Assembly: GCA_003427395.1 (NCBI GenBank)
Contig: BFEA01000607.1
Location: 810,584-861,082, forward strand
Length of the DNA stretch: 50,499 nucleotides
Reading direction: 5' to 3'
From: Chara braunii
Taxonomy: Eukaryota; Streptophyta; Charophyceae; Charales; Characeae
Shown: positions 10,246 to 21,159 of the stretch, one piece after another
Layout of the letters: each line of letters opens with the position of its first letter
Numbering within the stretch: position 1 is the first letter of the stretch
Made by a program: the position numbers and the translations under genes
The notes under the pieces: model-generated
Told to the model about the DNA's origin: nothing
The model's database searches: none
What the model saw: the letters and a program-made list of their open reading frames with translations, nothing else

Positions 10246-11200
10246 AGCTGACGACGGCCCGATAACATTAGGAGGAGTGCTTGTGCAGCGAGACGGGAAT
10301 GGTAAAGAAAAACCACATAGATTTTAGAGTCGCACTCTTAATTCGGTTGAGAGAGACTATATTCAGTTCAGGAAGGAACTTCTGGCAATCCTACACTGTC
10401 TCAGGGTTTTTAGGCACTATATTATGGGACGAAGATTCATTTTAAAGACGGATTCCATGACGGTAATTGGGGCTGTTAAGAGACATCAACAAGTAGATGC
10501 TACGGTCAGTAGGTGGATAGCTCATATATGAACGTATGATTTTGTATTATAAAAAATACCTACTGATAAGAATCGAGCTGATGAGTTAAACCGCGTGGAA
10601 TGGGGATCGATAAATGATGAATCTCTTGAGGAGGCACCCTTCGTTGACGAATTTCTTATGGGGGACGATGATGAAGGGCTACCTTCTGCTCCCAATCGTT
10701 ATACGGCCTCAGCCATGGCCACCAGTAGAGAAGACTGCTGGGTTGAAAAGGAAGATCTTTACCTCCACTACCTTTTAATTCAAAAGGATGAGGAAGAAGA
10801 GTGGTATGGGATGGTAGAACAAGCTGCTGTTGCAGCTCATGAGCTGGCTGAGAGTTCAAGAATGGCTGAGCGTGGATTGAATGAGATAGAGGATGGGTCA
10901 GAAGATTTAGAGCAGAATAAGGATGATGAAGGAAAGTTTAGAGCTAAAGAATATGATGGAGAATATAAGAGGATTGGTATGGTGATGAGTAGTAATCACT
11001 TGAACGAGTTCTACCATGAGAAAACAAAGAGAACCTTTAGGCTGGGGGGGGGTCACCTTTTTGTAGATGCTAAGGAAGGACTACCACCGCGGAGAGTGGT
11101 GTGTGGTAGGGAAAGGCAACTAGAGGTGATCGCTGCGCTGCATGAAGGTCTAGCAGGGGGTCATAGGGGGGCTGATGCTACATACTATAAAGTATCCTAG
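10229..11200 (+). pseudogene. pol: RNase H and integrase zinc-binding N-terminus
   Basis: The frame runs from 10229 to the stop at 11198-11200. RNase H carboxylates are all recognisable: IIEADDGP (about 10241), QFRKELLAIL (about 10370), LKTDSMTV (about 10444) and NRADELNR (about 10566). Stops interrupt at 10324, 10529 and 10550. From 10595 the frame is clean for 201 codons: an acidic linker, then the HHCC zinc-binding start with HEGLAGGHRG (about 11142). The stop at 11198 splits the zinc domain from its two Cys, which follow in the same frame at CKSCEACQ. Confidence 0.8.
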
Positions 11201-11227
11201 CTATATCACTGGGATAGTCTGAGGGAT

Positions 11228-12246
11228 ATGGTTATGAGATATTGTAAGTCATGTGAAGCCTGTCAGAAAAGATCATCTATGAGACTGATTGAACCCCTAT
11301 ACCCCACAGTTTTTGTTGAGCCTGGTAGTACTGTTCACCTTGATCTAATTACTATGCCACCTGGTAAGGATGAAATGAAATATATAATAAATATGAGAGA
11401 TAATATGTCTGGTTATGTTGAAGCAAAAACCATCCGTAAGAAAACAGTAAAAACAGTGGCAGATTGGATCGAGGAAATCTACCTAAGGTACCCTTTGATA
11501 CTTGAGTATATGGCTGATCAGGGATCAGAATTCAAGAACGAGATGGTCAGAAAACTCATGTTCAGACTTGGAGTCAGGGTCAGATTTGTGACACCATATC
11601 ATCCTCAGGCTAATGCACCGGTGGAAAGAGGTCACGAGACTCTAAAGGATGCTATATCAAAGTGGTGCCGAGGTGATTCCAGAAGTTGACCATCCTTCTT
11701 GAGAGCGGTTGTCTATGCTGACAACGTGACTGTCAAACAGACTACAGGTTATGCACATGTTACACTCTGGTACGACTGGTATGCTACTTCTCCCATTGAG
11801 AACTTGGTTGAGACCTGGACCCATGAGGCACAGAGAGAGTCTTACTCCACAGAGGAGTTACTGAGAATGAAATCAGGCAGATCAAGGAAGTGGACGAGGC
11901 CATAATCGAGGCCACAAAGAGGATGTCAGACAACAGGTTATCTGACCAGACACGGTGGAACAACAAGAGGTACATCAGGAAGGAACGACTTCAGGTCGGG
12001 GATATTGTACTTCTGCATGACACATCTCTCGAGACGCAGTGGACTAAGAGATTGGAGACCAGGTGGATGGGACCTTTCAGGATCATCAGAGAGGTTGAAG
12101 GCAAGGCCTATGAGTTAGCAGAGATGGATGGTACGAGATCCTATGGTATAATATATGGCTCCTGGCTCCGAAAATTCTTACGTAGAGATGCAGATCTGAT
12201 TCCGAGTTCGGGCAGAGTGATGAGGCGAGGCCCGAGAGCCGTCTAG
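11228..12246 (+). pseudogene. pol: Integrase core and C-terminal domain
   Basis: Continues the zinc-binding domain (CKSCEACQ at about 11249). The DDE core is complete: VHLDLITMP (about 11335), MADQGSEFKNEM (about 11510) and the Glu of NAPVERGHETLK (about 11615), spaced as in Ty3/gypsy integrases. TGA at 11687-11689 lies where a Trp is usual, the frame then runs on to 11905, and a frameshift near 11870 leads to the last ORF (11890-12246). That ORF has GDIVLLHDTS and RWMGPFRI, the GPY/F-type C-terminal module. No chromodomain is visible after it. Confidence 0.85.
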
Positions 12247-12254
12247 CATCAGCC

Positions 12255-12730
12255 TAGACATGCTAAGACGCGGCCAGTGTGCCCTCAACATTTGTTGGGA
12301 CGTGGTGAGATTGCCGCCAACTTCAGAGGATTATGAGCTGGGGTGTGGACAGTGTTGCCGCCAGCTACAGATGATGATGATTATTGGCTGGGATGTGGCC
12401 AGTGAGCCGCCAGCTATCGATGATTATGAGCTGGGATGNTTGGCTGGGATGTGGCCAGTGAGCCGCCAGCTATCGATGATTATGAGCTGGGATGTGGAGC
12501 TGGGATGTGGCCAGTGAGCCGCCAGCTATCGATGATTATGAGCTGGGATGTGGACAGTGTTGCCGCCAGCTACAGATGATGATGATTATTTGCTGGGACG
12601 TAGCCAGTGAGCTGCCAGCTATCGATGATGATTATGAGTTGGGACGTGGTCAATGAGCCGCCAACTATCGATGATGATTTTGTACTGGGACGTGGCCCGT
12701 GTGCCGCCAGCAGCAGCTGACAGTGGACTG
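12255..12730. repeat. 43/46-bp tandem repeat after integrase
   Basis: About nine units containing GGCCAGTGAGCCGCCAGC and TATCGATGATTATGAGCTGG, differing by 3-base GAT insertions. It lies directly after the integrase stop; any coding read is incidental. Confidence 0.8.
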
Positions 12731-14452
12731 CTATGATTATGGTATGATTTCGGATGCCGGAGCTGGATACGAGCAGCCTATGATGGTTCGGCTCAATGAT
12801 GGACTCATGTGTCTGCCGGGCCCAGATTGACCCCAGTTTTGTATGAATGTAAGTTAAAATTTTAAATTTCAGTTCATTGCATTGTATCTGGCTTGTCACG
12901 TGTCAGTCCGGGGGATTGGGAGACAGTTTTTGGGATTTCAGTTCGTGCCTCTTATTGTATTTTATTGGTCTGCATGGCATTGTGGAATGAATGGCTGTGG
13001 GATAATGGGAAGATATGTTTTCTTCCTCTCATAAGTCAACGCTCAATTGATGGGGCAACCTCCTAGCACGATAGCGTAAGAAGGGTTGCCCAGCATCATC
13101 TGACACAAATTGATTGGTTGTTCCTGAAAGAGGGTGGTACTTAACCTAGTGAAGTGTTCCAGTGGCAAGAGACTCAGCATCATCGGGTGGGGTTCCTCTC
13201 CAGATAGGCCTTCGCGGTTAGATACTGCCGAACTCTAAAGGGATAGGTAGTTAGTCATGTGTCATATTCGATGTAGTGATCTGTCCGATCTTGTGGTCGG
13301 GTCGAAGATCACTCAGCATCGCAGCGGTTTGGAGCTTGCTGCATTCTTCTTGATGGAAGAAGTGTTCCCATTGGAGCCGCCGGGTTCTCGCAACGGTTCA
13401 CCGACGAGAATCTAACCACAGTGGTGTCCCCTGCGGTGTCAGCACTTATGTCCTTCATGAAGAGGCAGAGAGTTTCAGCTGCGCCTCTTGAGCAAGAGAT
13501 GATTCCCTGAAGCAGTTTCTCACAGGTCCAGAGGCTAACTGAGTTGACGGGGCGTCCGAGCCATAGCGGATGATAGCCTCGAACCCTCGGGTGGTTAGGC
13601 ATTCCGGGGTCACCGCGTGGTGACCTGGTCCGCCTGCTGGAAAGGAAGGAGGCATCCTGAGCCTCTCCAAGTCTAAATCCGACAATTGGCTGATCAAGGT
13701 GGTAGACTCCTACTATCACTATGATCGGGGTGTCTCTAGGGAGCCGTGTCTCCAGGGGCATTCCCTTGGCATCGGGCCAAGCCAGGTATCCACTGCCCAG
13801 CTGGCAACAGGGCCATTATGACCTCCTAGCCCACTGTTGCAAAGCTTAATTGTGGACTCGCTTTGACTCACCAGTCAGGTAGCCAGATGAAGACAACGAG
13901 GTTTGGTATGACCCGGCAGTAAGCGGCACAGAGCCAGCAGACAGAGAGAAAGGGGTTTGGTATGTTTCCCCCTTATGAGGCGGCCTTTGGTTAAGATGAC
14001 CTAGATGATCCTGAGTTCGATGGTTAGTCCCATATCCACCCGTGGCTAGACTGTAACTGAGATGATGATGAGGATTATATTGTGCTGATGAGATGGACTG
14101 ATCCGATGAGGTTGAGATGAGCAGGCCAGGACTGAGAATTGGACAGCTAGGCCAAACCTAACGATAGGGTTTGGTCTAAGATTGGGTCTGATTGTGATGA
14201 TGCACGAGGTCAAACCTCATGAGAGGTTTGATCTAAGATTGAGACTGATTTAATAGTGTGAGAAAACGGGATTTGGTAGTATGATTGGGCTGCATGAGCG
14301 GTCATGATATTTGCGTGCGATGACTGCACCACGCAAGTCTGATGAGATTAATCCTTCTTTGATTTTGATGGTGGCTTGGACCAGAGGTCCATGCCTTATT
14401 GAGCAAGCACTCGAGCCCTAGCGGATGAGCACTTTGATGATTGAGATATGAT
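12731..14452. other. Non-coding stretch between integrase and antisense ORF
   Basis: No supported gene. A minus-strand 150-codon ORF (13309-13761) has no recognisable feature. GGTTTGGTATG occurs at 13900 and 13954 and again at 15158, with weaker variants at 14167, 14222 and 14271. A purine run at 13942-13955 could be a polypurine tract, but the following bases do not give a convincing LTR start. Confidence 0.4.
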
Positions 14453-14956
14453 TTATATGATGTCTCTATATATCAGATAACATACGAGGCCGCACAGTTC
14501 AAGCTGGCATATGAAGAATAGCGCAAGTATGAGGCACAAGTGATGGTTGGGCGGCGCAGTTTGACGAGCGACGGGCGGATCTGGTACACGTGGCATCGGC
14601 GGTGGCGTAGGGCGAGGCGGCTGTGGCAGGACGGTGAGTTGGCGAGGATGAGGTTGAGCAGAGGAGGAAGGATGGTATGGTGAGGGGTAAGGTCGAGAGG
14701 GCGGTTCGAAGCGTGGAGGCGGACTGCCGTAGCACTGCTCGTATTTATATGTATAGTACATAATTGACCTCGGCGACGGCGTGCGCTCATGCCGGTCCTC
14801 TGGGCGATGGCGCAAGCGCGTTCCTTCCCATGTTTCTTCCTCCTTCTCTTCGGATCTCCCCCCCTCGTACGTCAAATCGATTAGTCGATCTGGCACCTTC
14901 CCCTGTCGGCCTCCTCTCCCACGTCCAGCGCCCGAGCCTCGCGTCTTTGGCGCCAT
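14453..14956 (-). CDS. Antisense ORF between integrase and 3' LTR, unknown
   Basis: 167 codons on the minus strand. The upstream frame is open to 15067, but ATG 14956-14954 has the stronger context (GCCATGGCG) and starts a sensible N-terminus, MAPKTRGSGAGRGRGGRQGK. Order: Arg/Gly-rich basic start, acidic stretch (SEEKEEETWEG), a Tyr-rich then very Pro-rich region, and a hydrophobic end. The Pro-rich part is open in the other two minus frames as well, so composition alone helps keep it open. Some plant Ty3/gypsy lineages (Tat/Grande/Ogre type) have an antisense ORF at this position; whether this one is related is inference. Confidence 0.4.
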   Translation of the reverse strand: MAPKTRGSGAGRGRGGRQGKVPDRLIDLTYEGGRSEEKEEETWEGTRLRHRPEDRHERTPSPRSIMYYTYKYEQCYGSPPPRFEPPSRPYPSPYHPSSSAQPHPRQLTVLPQPPRPTPPPMPRVPDPPVARQTAPPNHHLCLILALFFICQLELCGLVCYLIYRDII

Positions 14957-15067
14957 GGCAAAAGGCTGATTAGCTGCGCGACGATAAGCGATAGCACGAC
15001 AAAAGCGCAAGCGAGTTGAGAGCGATGAAAGCAGTGGAAGTCGCGACAACGTAATGGCGCAGCACAC

Positions 15068-15599
15068 TTAACGATGCGAGCTCTAGTGAGAATGATGAGA
15101 GTAAGTAAGCCATTATTTCTTTATAGTAGAGGGATCCTGGCGGGGACACCAGGAATGGGGTTTGGTATGGTTGTCGGACAGCGGCGCGCCTCGTCAACGT
15201 ATAATTGACTCGTCGCGGCCAGCCTCCGCACCATAGAACTGCATATGGTCACGATCAACAGAATATTGACACGTTGGTTGGCCCTTGGTTCGAGTCAGCG
15301 GGCAAGATGGCGCGACGGTGCAGTCCCATGGAGGTCGAATCACGGTATTTTGGCTGAACCGCCGCGTCCGCAAGGGCCAGATTAATAGGGCCCGGTCCAA
15401 ACGGTACTGAAAACGGACCAGGGGTTAGTGAGAAAAATACAATTGACCACTTGGGACCGGAACCACCGTGTCGGGGAGAGTACGACCCAAAATGGTCAAA
15501 GGGGAGTATGGGATTAGGCCCCTTATTAGCGATAAGAGGGGTGTTTTGTTTTCGAAAGCAAGGCCGACCCTTAGTATTCCAAAGTCGGGCCACTTTTAG
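15068..15599. other. Non-coding stretch before the 22-bp satellite
   Basis: No gene seen. It contains a further GGGGTTTGGTATGG at 15156 and short GC-rich sequence. It may be U3 sequence of the 3' LTR. Confidence 0.3.
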
Positions 15600-16075
15600 C
15601 CTGACATTAATTTTAGTACCTGTCTGTGTTATTTTTAGCGTAGGGCACGCTATTTTTAGCGCAGGCCTGAGTTATTTTTAGCGCAGGCCTGAGTTAATTT
15701 TAGCGCAAGCTAAATATAGCACAGACCCGCGCTATTTTTATCCCAAGCCCCGTGCTAATTTTAATGCTGTCCCGTACTAATTTTAGCACAGGCCCGCGCT
15801 ATATTTAGCGCAGGCCCGTGCTATTTATAACTTGGGACTGCCTATTCGTGTCCCAAAGTCGGGACTGTCCCAGTCCCGTGCTAATTTTAGCGCAGTCCCG
15901 CGCTAATTTTAGCACAGGCCCGCGCTATATTTAGCGTAGGCCCGTGCTATTTTTAACATGGGACTGACTGTTCGTGTCCCAAAGTCGGGACTGTCCCAGT
16001 CCCGCGCTAATTTTAGCACAGGCCTGCGCTAATTTTAGCACAGGCCTGTGCTATTTTTAGCCCAAGGACTGCTGC
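15600..16075. repeat. 22-bp tandem repeat
   Basis: Many units of the form CGCGCTAATTTTAGCACAGG with variants CTATTTTTAGCGCAGG. Interspersed is a longer duplicated block containing GTGTCCCAAAGTCGGGACTG (about 15848 and 15976). Confidence 0.85.
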
Positions 16076-16103
16076 ACCTTGCCCGATCACCCGGCCTCTT
16101 CAC

Positions 16104-16110
16104 TATAAAA
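16104..16110 (+). promoter_or_regulatory. TATA box of the LTR element (probable)
   Basis: TATAAAA in the context CTTCACTATAAAAGAGAGGC, directly after the 22-bp satellite, with a purine-rich GAGAGAGGGGAGAG leader about 20-30 bases downstream. It fits an LTR core promoter and implies that the 3' LTR begins upstream of it. Confidence 0.5.
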
Positions 16111-16539
16111 GAGAGGCTGAGCCACTTGAGAGAGGGGAGAGAAACCCTCATTTGCGGCAATGCGGAAGCGCTGGCGGAACGGCAAGCGGGAGCTGCAACA
16201 TTGGAACAAGTAAGGGAAGGAGAAAGACAAGGCAAGCAAGGGAGAGGAAAAGGAGTGGGGCAGCTTGTGGAAGGGGTAACCCTGGTTCTCACTAGGGTCA
16301 TAGCCCTCTCCCTTGTCTCCCCTCCTATCTCTCCTCCCTTTGCTCTCTTCTCTCCCTCTCTTCTTCTTCCCTCTCCTTACCTACTTCCGTCATCCCCCCC
16401 TTTAGTCAAACCGGTCGCTTATGAATAAGCCCCGATTTTACTTTATTTTATTTTATTTTTATCTCCAGCGTGCATCATTACCGCACAAGGGTTACCGTAT
16501 GCCTGTGCGCCGCGGCCGAGAGCACAAGGGTTACTGTGT

Positions 16540-16699
16540 GTCTGTGCCCTGCGCCAATGAGTATGAGAGCACACCACGCTAATGAGCATTTGTACATCTG
16601 AGCACCCTGCGCCAATGAGTATCTGAGCGCACCGCGCTAATGAGTACCTGTACATCTGAGCGCCCTGCGCCAATGAATATATGAGCGCACCTCGCTAAT
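16540..16699. repeat. Tandem repeat entering the assembly gap
   Basis: Units with GAGCGCACCGCGCTAATGAG and CATCTGAGCGCCCTGCGCC alternate up to the first N. The repeat probably continues into the gap. Confidence 0.7.
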
Positions 16700-17604
16700 N
16701 NNNNNNNNNNNNNNNNNNNNNNNNNNNNNNNNNNNNNNNNNNNNNNNNNNNNNNNNNNNNNNNNNNNNNNNNNNNNNNNNNNNNNNNNNNNNNNNNNNNN
16801 NNNNNNNNNNNNNNNNNNNNNNNNNNNNNNNNNNNNNNNNNNNNNNNNNNNNNNNNNNNNNNNNNNNNNNNNNNNNNNNNNNNNNNNNNNNNNNNNNNNN
16901 NNNNNNNNNNNNNNNNNNNNNNNNNNNNNNNNNNNNNNNNNNNNNNNNNNNNNNNNNNNNNNNNNNNNNNNNNNNNNNNNNNNNNNNNNNNNNNNNNNNN
17001 NNNNNNNNNNNNNNNNNNNNNNNNNNNNNNNNNNNNNNNNNNNNNNNNNNNNNNNNNNNNNNNNNNNNNNNNNNNNNNNNNNNNNNNNNNNNNNNNNNNN
17101 NNNNNNNNNNNNNNNNNNNNNNNNNNNNNNNNNNNNNNNNNNNNNNNNNNNNNNNNNNNNNNNNNNNNNNNNNNNNNNNNNNNNNNNNNNNNNNNNNNNN
17201 NNNNNNNNNNNNNNNNNNNNNNNNNNNNNNNNNNNNNNNNNNNNNNNNNNNNNNNNNNNNNNNNNNNNNNNNNNNNNNNNNNNNNNNNNNNNNNNNNNNN
17301 NNNNNNNNNNNNNNNNNNNNNNNNNNNNNNNNNNNNNNNNNNNNNNNNNNNNNNNNNNNNNNNNNNNNNNNNNNNNNNNNNNNNNNNNNNNNNNNNNNNN
17401 NNNNNNNNNNNNNNNNNNNNNNNNNNNNNNNNNNNNNNNNNNNNNNNNNNNNNNNNNNNNNNNNNNNNNNNNNNNNNNNNNNNNNNNNNNNNNNNNNNNN
17501 NNNNNNNNNNNNNNNNNNNNNNNNNNNNNNNNNNNNNNNNNNNNNNNNNNNNNNNNNNNNNNNNNNNNNNNNNNNNNNNNNNNNNNNNNNNNNNNNNNNN
17601 NNNN
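16700..17604. other. Assembly gap (905 N) in the LTR satellite
   Basis: Run of N between two different tandem repeats. Long ORFs drawn across it are not real. Confidence 0.99.
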
Positions 17605-19288
17605 AGCAGGCACTCAGATTGAATATCATTGCCGAGTTACTGTGCCAGCAGGCACCCAGTTTGAGTATCATTGCGATTTATTGTGCCAGCAGGCACTCAG
17701 ATTGAGTATCATTGTGATTTATTGTGCCAGCAGGCACCCAGATTGAGTCTCATTGCGAATTATTGTGCCAGTAGGCACTCAGATTGAGTATCATTGCGAT
17801 TGATTGTGCCAGCAGACACTCAGATTGAGTATCATTGCCGAGTCATTGTGCCAGCAGGCACCGAGATTGATAATTATTGCCAGCAGGCTCTCAGATTGAG
17901 TATCTTCACCAATTTACTATGCCAACAGGCACCCAGATTGAGTACACTGATTTTGGTTTGCCAAGGGACACTCAAATCAGGTACACTGATTTTGCGACTG
18001 TGCCTGTGCGCACTCAAACTTGAGTGCGACACTGCGCCCTTATTTTGAGAAAGCCAATGATGCATATGCGACTGTGCGCACTCAGATTTGAGTGCGACAC
18101 TGCGCTTATTATCTGAGGAACCCGTTTTAATGACGTTGAGTATATGCAACTGTGCGCACTCAGATTTGAATGCGACACTGCGCTCTTTATCTGAGAAACC
18201 CGCTTTGATGATTTTGAGTATGTGCGACAGTGGGCACTTTATCTATAAATTTGGCATGACGATTTTTGAACAGTGTGCACCCAATTTGAAAACTCAGCAT
18301 TGATCATTGCGAGGAAGTGTAACTGTGTGCAATCGAATTTGAGTGTGCCACTGCATGATCGATATGCAAAACTCGACTTTGATGATTTTGATTTTGTGCG
18401 ACAGTGCGGACTCAATCTGTGGAATTTTGTTCAATCTGCGTATACTGCTTCTGATGATTTTGAGTGCGCGCCCAGCCTCAGTTTGGCTATTTGAGTGCGC
18501 GCCCAGCCTCGGTTTGGCTGTTTGAGTGCGCGCCCAGCTTCAGTTTGGCTGTTTGAGTGCGCGCCCAGCCTCAGTTTGGCTGTTAGAGTGCGCGCCTATG
18601 CGCGCCCAAGCTTGGCATTGCCGTTAGAGTGCGCGCCCAAGCTTGGCATTGCTGTTAGAGTGCACGCCCATGTGCGCCCAAGCTTGGCATTGCAGTTAGA
18701 GTGAGCGCCCATGCTCGCCAAAGCTTGGCATTGCTGTTAGAGTGCGCGCCCATACGCGCCCAAGCTTGGCACTGATGTTAGAGTGCGCGCCCATGCGCGC
18801 CCAAGCTTGACATTGCTGTTAGAGTGCGCGCCCATGCGCACCCAAGCTTGGCATTGTTGTCAGAGTGCGCACCCATGCGCGCCCAAGCTAGGCATTGATT
18901 GTTAGAGTGTGCGCCCGTGCGCGCCTAGCTTGGTAACGCTATATGAGCGTGTGTCCGTGTGCGCCCAAGCCCGGTATTGTTATATGAGCGTGCGCCCGTG
19001 TGTGCCTGAGCTCGGTATTGCTATATGATTGCGCGCCCATGGGCGCCCAAGCCAGATATTGTCATTTGAGTATGCGCTCACGTGCGCCCATGATCTGTAT
19101 TGCTATTTGAGTGCGTGCCTATGCGTGCCCAGGCTCGGTATTGCAGCGAGAGTGCGCGCCCATGCGCGCCCGAGTTAGATATAGTCATTTGAGTGTGCGC
19201 CAATGCACGCCCACGCTTGGTATTACTCCATGAGTGCGCCCGGGCTCGAGTAGGCTATATGAGTGTGTGCTCTGATGATTCTAGATCG
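17605..19288. repeat. 41-bp satellite inside the 3' LTR
   Basis: Same two subfamilies and same order as at 1-1530, with extra GCAGGCACTCAG units at the left that would lie before the window in the 5' copy. Confidence 0.85.
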
Positions 19289-19318
19289 CATGTCCCGTTT
19301 ATGCAGAGACTCATCACC

Positions 19319-19414
19319 AAGAAATCATATAAGAGGGAGTTGGGGCTAGTCATACCATTAGAGATATCCAGTCATGTCCTCCAGACTAATCACACTCGCT
19401 GGGCGCATGTCCCC
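19319..19414. other. Inverted block, 3' LTR orientation
   Basis: Reverse complement of 1564-1658. Here the junctions carry a longer inverted repeat: TTTATGCAGAGACTCATCAC (from 19298) mirrored by a GTGATCAGTCTCTGCATAAA segment (to 19449), consistent with a flip between inverted repeats. Confidence 0.8.
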
Positions 19415-19659
19415 TCATATGATTTCTTGGTGATCAGTCTCTGCATAAACGATATTCATATCAGACCCTGTGCAGGCGGTATTTTCCCTGCGCATATGAT
19501 ATAAGTGCAGTCCGGTTTGCACGCGCANNATTTTGCAACTGGCCTCTCCATAGATAATATTTTGATGATNAGTNTCTCTCAGTGACAATACTTGCAGTTC
19601 AGTCCTCATGCTCTAGTCCACTTGCTGAAGAGACGTCCGTATGATGTTGCTATGATGAG

Positions 19660-19885
19660 CCGCTAAGTTGTTGCTGATCAGCCGGGCCCATTCAGGCGGG
19701 CCCCTATATCGAGTTGTTGCTGTTCAGCCGGACCCATTCAGGCGGGCCCCTATATCGAGTTGTTGCTATTCATCCGGGCCCATTCAGGCGGCCCCCTATA
19801 TCGAGTTGTTGCTGTTCAGCCGGGCCCATTCAGGCAGACCCTTGTATCGAGTTGATTGCTGGTTCAGCCAGGCCCATTCAGGCGG
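19660..19885. repeat. 46-bp tandem repeat, about five units (3' LTR)
   Basis: Same units as at 1890-2115, including the same ambiguous bases. Confidence 0.85.
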
Positions 19886-20569
19886 GNCTCTGTATTNAGT
19901 TGGTTGTTACCNGTTTGGCTGGAGGGTCTACTGAGGTGCTGTCCTCTCCGACCCCATNGAGTTGGGTTATTTCCCTGGGCTATTGATATCCCCCTCATCT
20001 CCAGGACATCATTGCTCGNCACANCAGCTTACCAGGAGNATTCTATACTATTTTGCAGATTGGTNAAGCTGNCTTCTCAACGTGAGACAACCCCTACATG
20101 GGGTAAGCTGGTTGAGAAGTTCTGCTATCGACACATTGGGCATCAGAGTTTCGTCATCAGGGCCAATGCGTCTCCCACATCGAGATATACATTGGTGATC
20201 ACTTATCATGTGAGAAAAGCCGGACAGGGAATAAAGGGAACAACCTACGACCGGATTGCTGAGTATATCTTCCGCAGGGAGAGTTATTGGAGAGAGCACT
20301 GGTTACACGTGGTGTTTTCCCAGATCCCCTTTGCACCAGGTGGTGCTCTCTGTGACTTTGATCGCTGTAATCCTAAACCACTGAGCAGAGGTGGCAGCAG
20401 GGACAAGAGGCGTCAAGACAGGAGGATCAGGAGCGAGGTGGCCAGATCCAGGATACCTATTTCCACCTGTCTACAGAGGTCAGAGACGGACGAGTCAGAC
20501 CAAGGGCCTTGCTGTGTGAGCGATGTTGATTTCGGGGACTATTTTGACTGGGATACTCACAGGGACTGA
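19856..20569 (+). CDS. LTR-encoded ORF 1, 3' copy, open
   Basis: A 237-codon ORF inside the 3' LTR. The first ~85 codons come from the 46-bp repeat and an N-rich stretch and are probably not genuine. From about 20085 the composition looks protein-like: a segment with TLVITYHVR, then IAEYIFRRE, a Trp, FSQIPFAPGG, a basic patch (about 20395-20450) and an acidic end with DFGDYFDWD. The layout resembles the ORFs between the 5' LTR and gag (hydrophobic YVLV-type strand, AEYI helix, Trp, Pro-rich segment), which suggests a diverged relative. Function unknown. A real start or an upstream exon cannot be fixed. Confidence 0.4.
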   Translation: MLVQPGPFRRXSVXSWLLXVWLEGLLRCCPLRPHXVGLFPWAIDIPLISRTSLLXTXAYQEXSILFCRLXKLXSQRETTPTWGKLVEKFCYRHIGHQSFVIRANASPTSRYTLVITYHVRKAGQGIKGTTYDRIAEYIFRRESYWREHWLHVVFSQIPFAPGGALCDFDRCNPKPLSRGGSRDKRRQDRRIRSEVARSRIPISTCLQRSETDESDQGPCCVSDVDFGDYFDWDTHRD

Positions 20570-20708
20570 GCACGCTTGATTTGGAGCAGATCCAAAGCAT
20601 TTTATGACACTGGCCACTAGAGCGAGACGCATGCGGAAGGCAGCTCTACGACGGGTTGCTTACTTCTTGGCACGATATTTGCTTTAGGGAGATTGATTTA
20701 GGCCATAC

Positions 20709-21159
20709 ATGTCAGGAGCACCCAAGTCAGAGGAGGTAGCCGGCCCTTCTAGAGGGAAGGGACCAGTCCCATATCTTGGGGATGGCGACAGTCATTTGGT
20801 GGGAGCGGACTTCATTATACAGGCTTTTCGGAAGCCTCTCTATGGAGACCGTTTTCTGGAGGTTTCATACGACTACATCTACGGCAAGGGGGCGGATCGA
20901 GATCTTGATCGGTGCCACTGGCAGCATTTTCCTCATTGAGGAGTTGTACCATCGGAGCGTTGTGGACGAGGAGATGGCCAGATGTATGGCATATATCAGC
21001 AAGATCGAGCCTACGGCATCCTTTGACATCAGCTACTTGGTCTCTGAGTCGATGGCCACTCAGGTTCTCAATGACGAGGAAGACCAGCGTGTACCAGATA
21101 TGGAGTCCCAGGCAGTCGAGCCCACTCATGAGGGGGTACCGCTTGTCATTAATGATTGA
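20709..21159 (+). pseudogene. LTR-encoded ORF 2, 3' copy
   Basis: Counterpart of 2940-3390. One frame runs 20709-20939 and the second 20776-21159, with the same switch point near 20890. Differences between the two LTR copies in the C-terminal part change several residues but introduce no stop, giving weak evidence that the downstream frame was once under constraint. Function unknown. Confidence 0.35.

Noticed and set aside
13309-13761. 150-codon minus-strand ORF
   Set aside because: No motif, no compositional support, overlapping frames equally open.
13942-13964. Polypurine tract and start of the 3' LTR
   Set aside because: Purine-rich, but no TG-start LTR boundary can be matched because the 5' LTR start is outside the window.
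16579-17671. 344-codon minus-strand ORFs across the gap
   Set aside because: They consist almost entirely of N; the open frame is an artefact.
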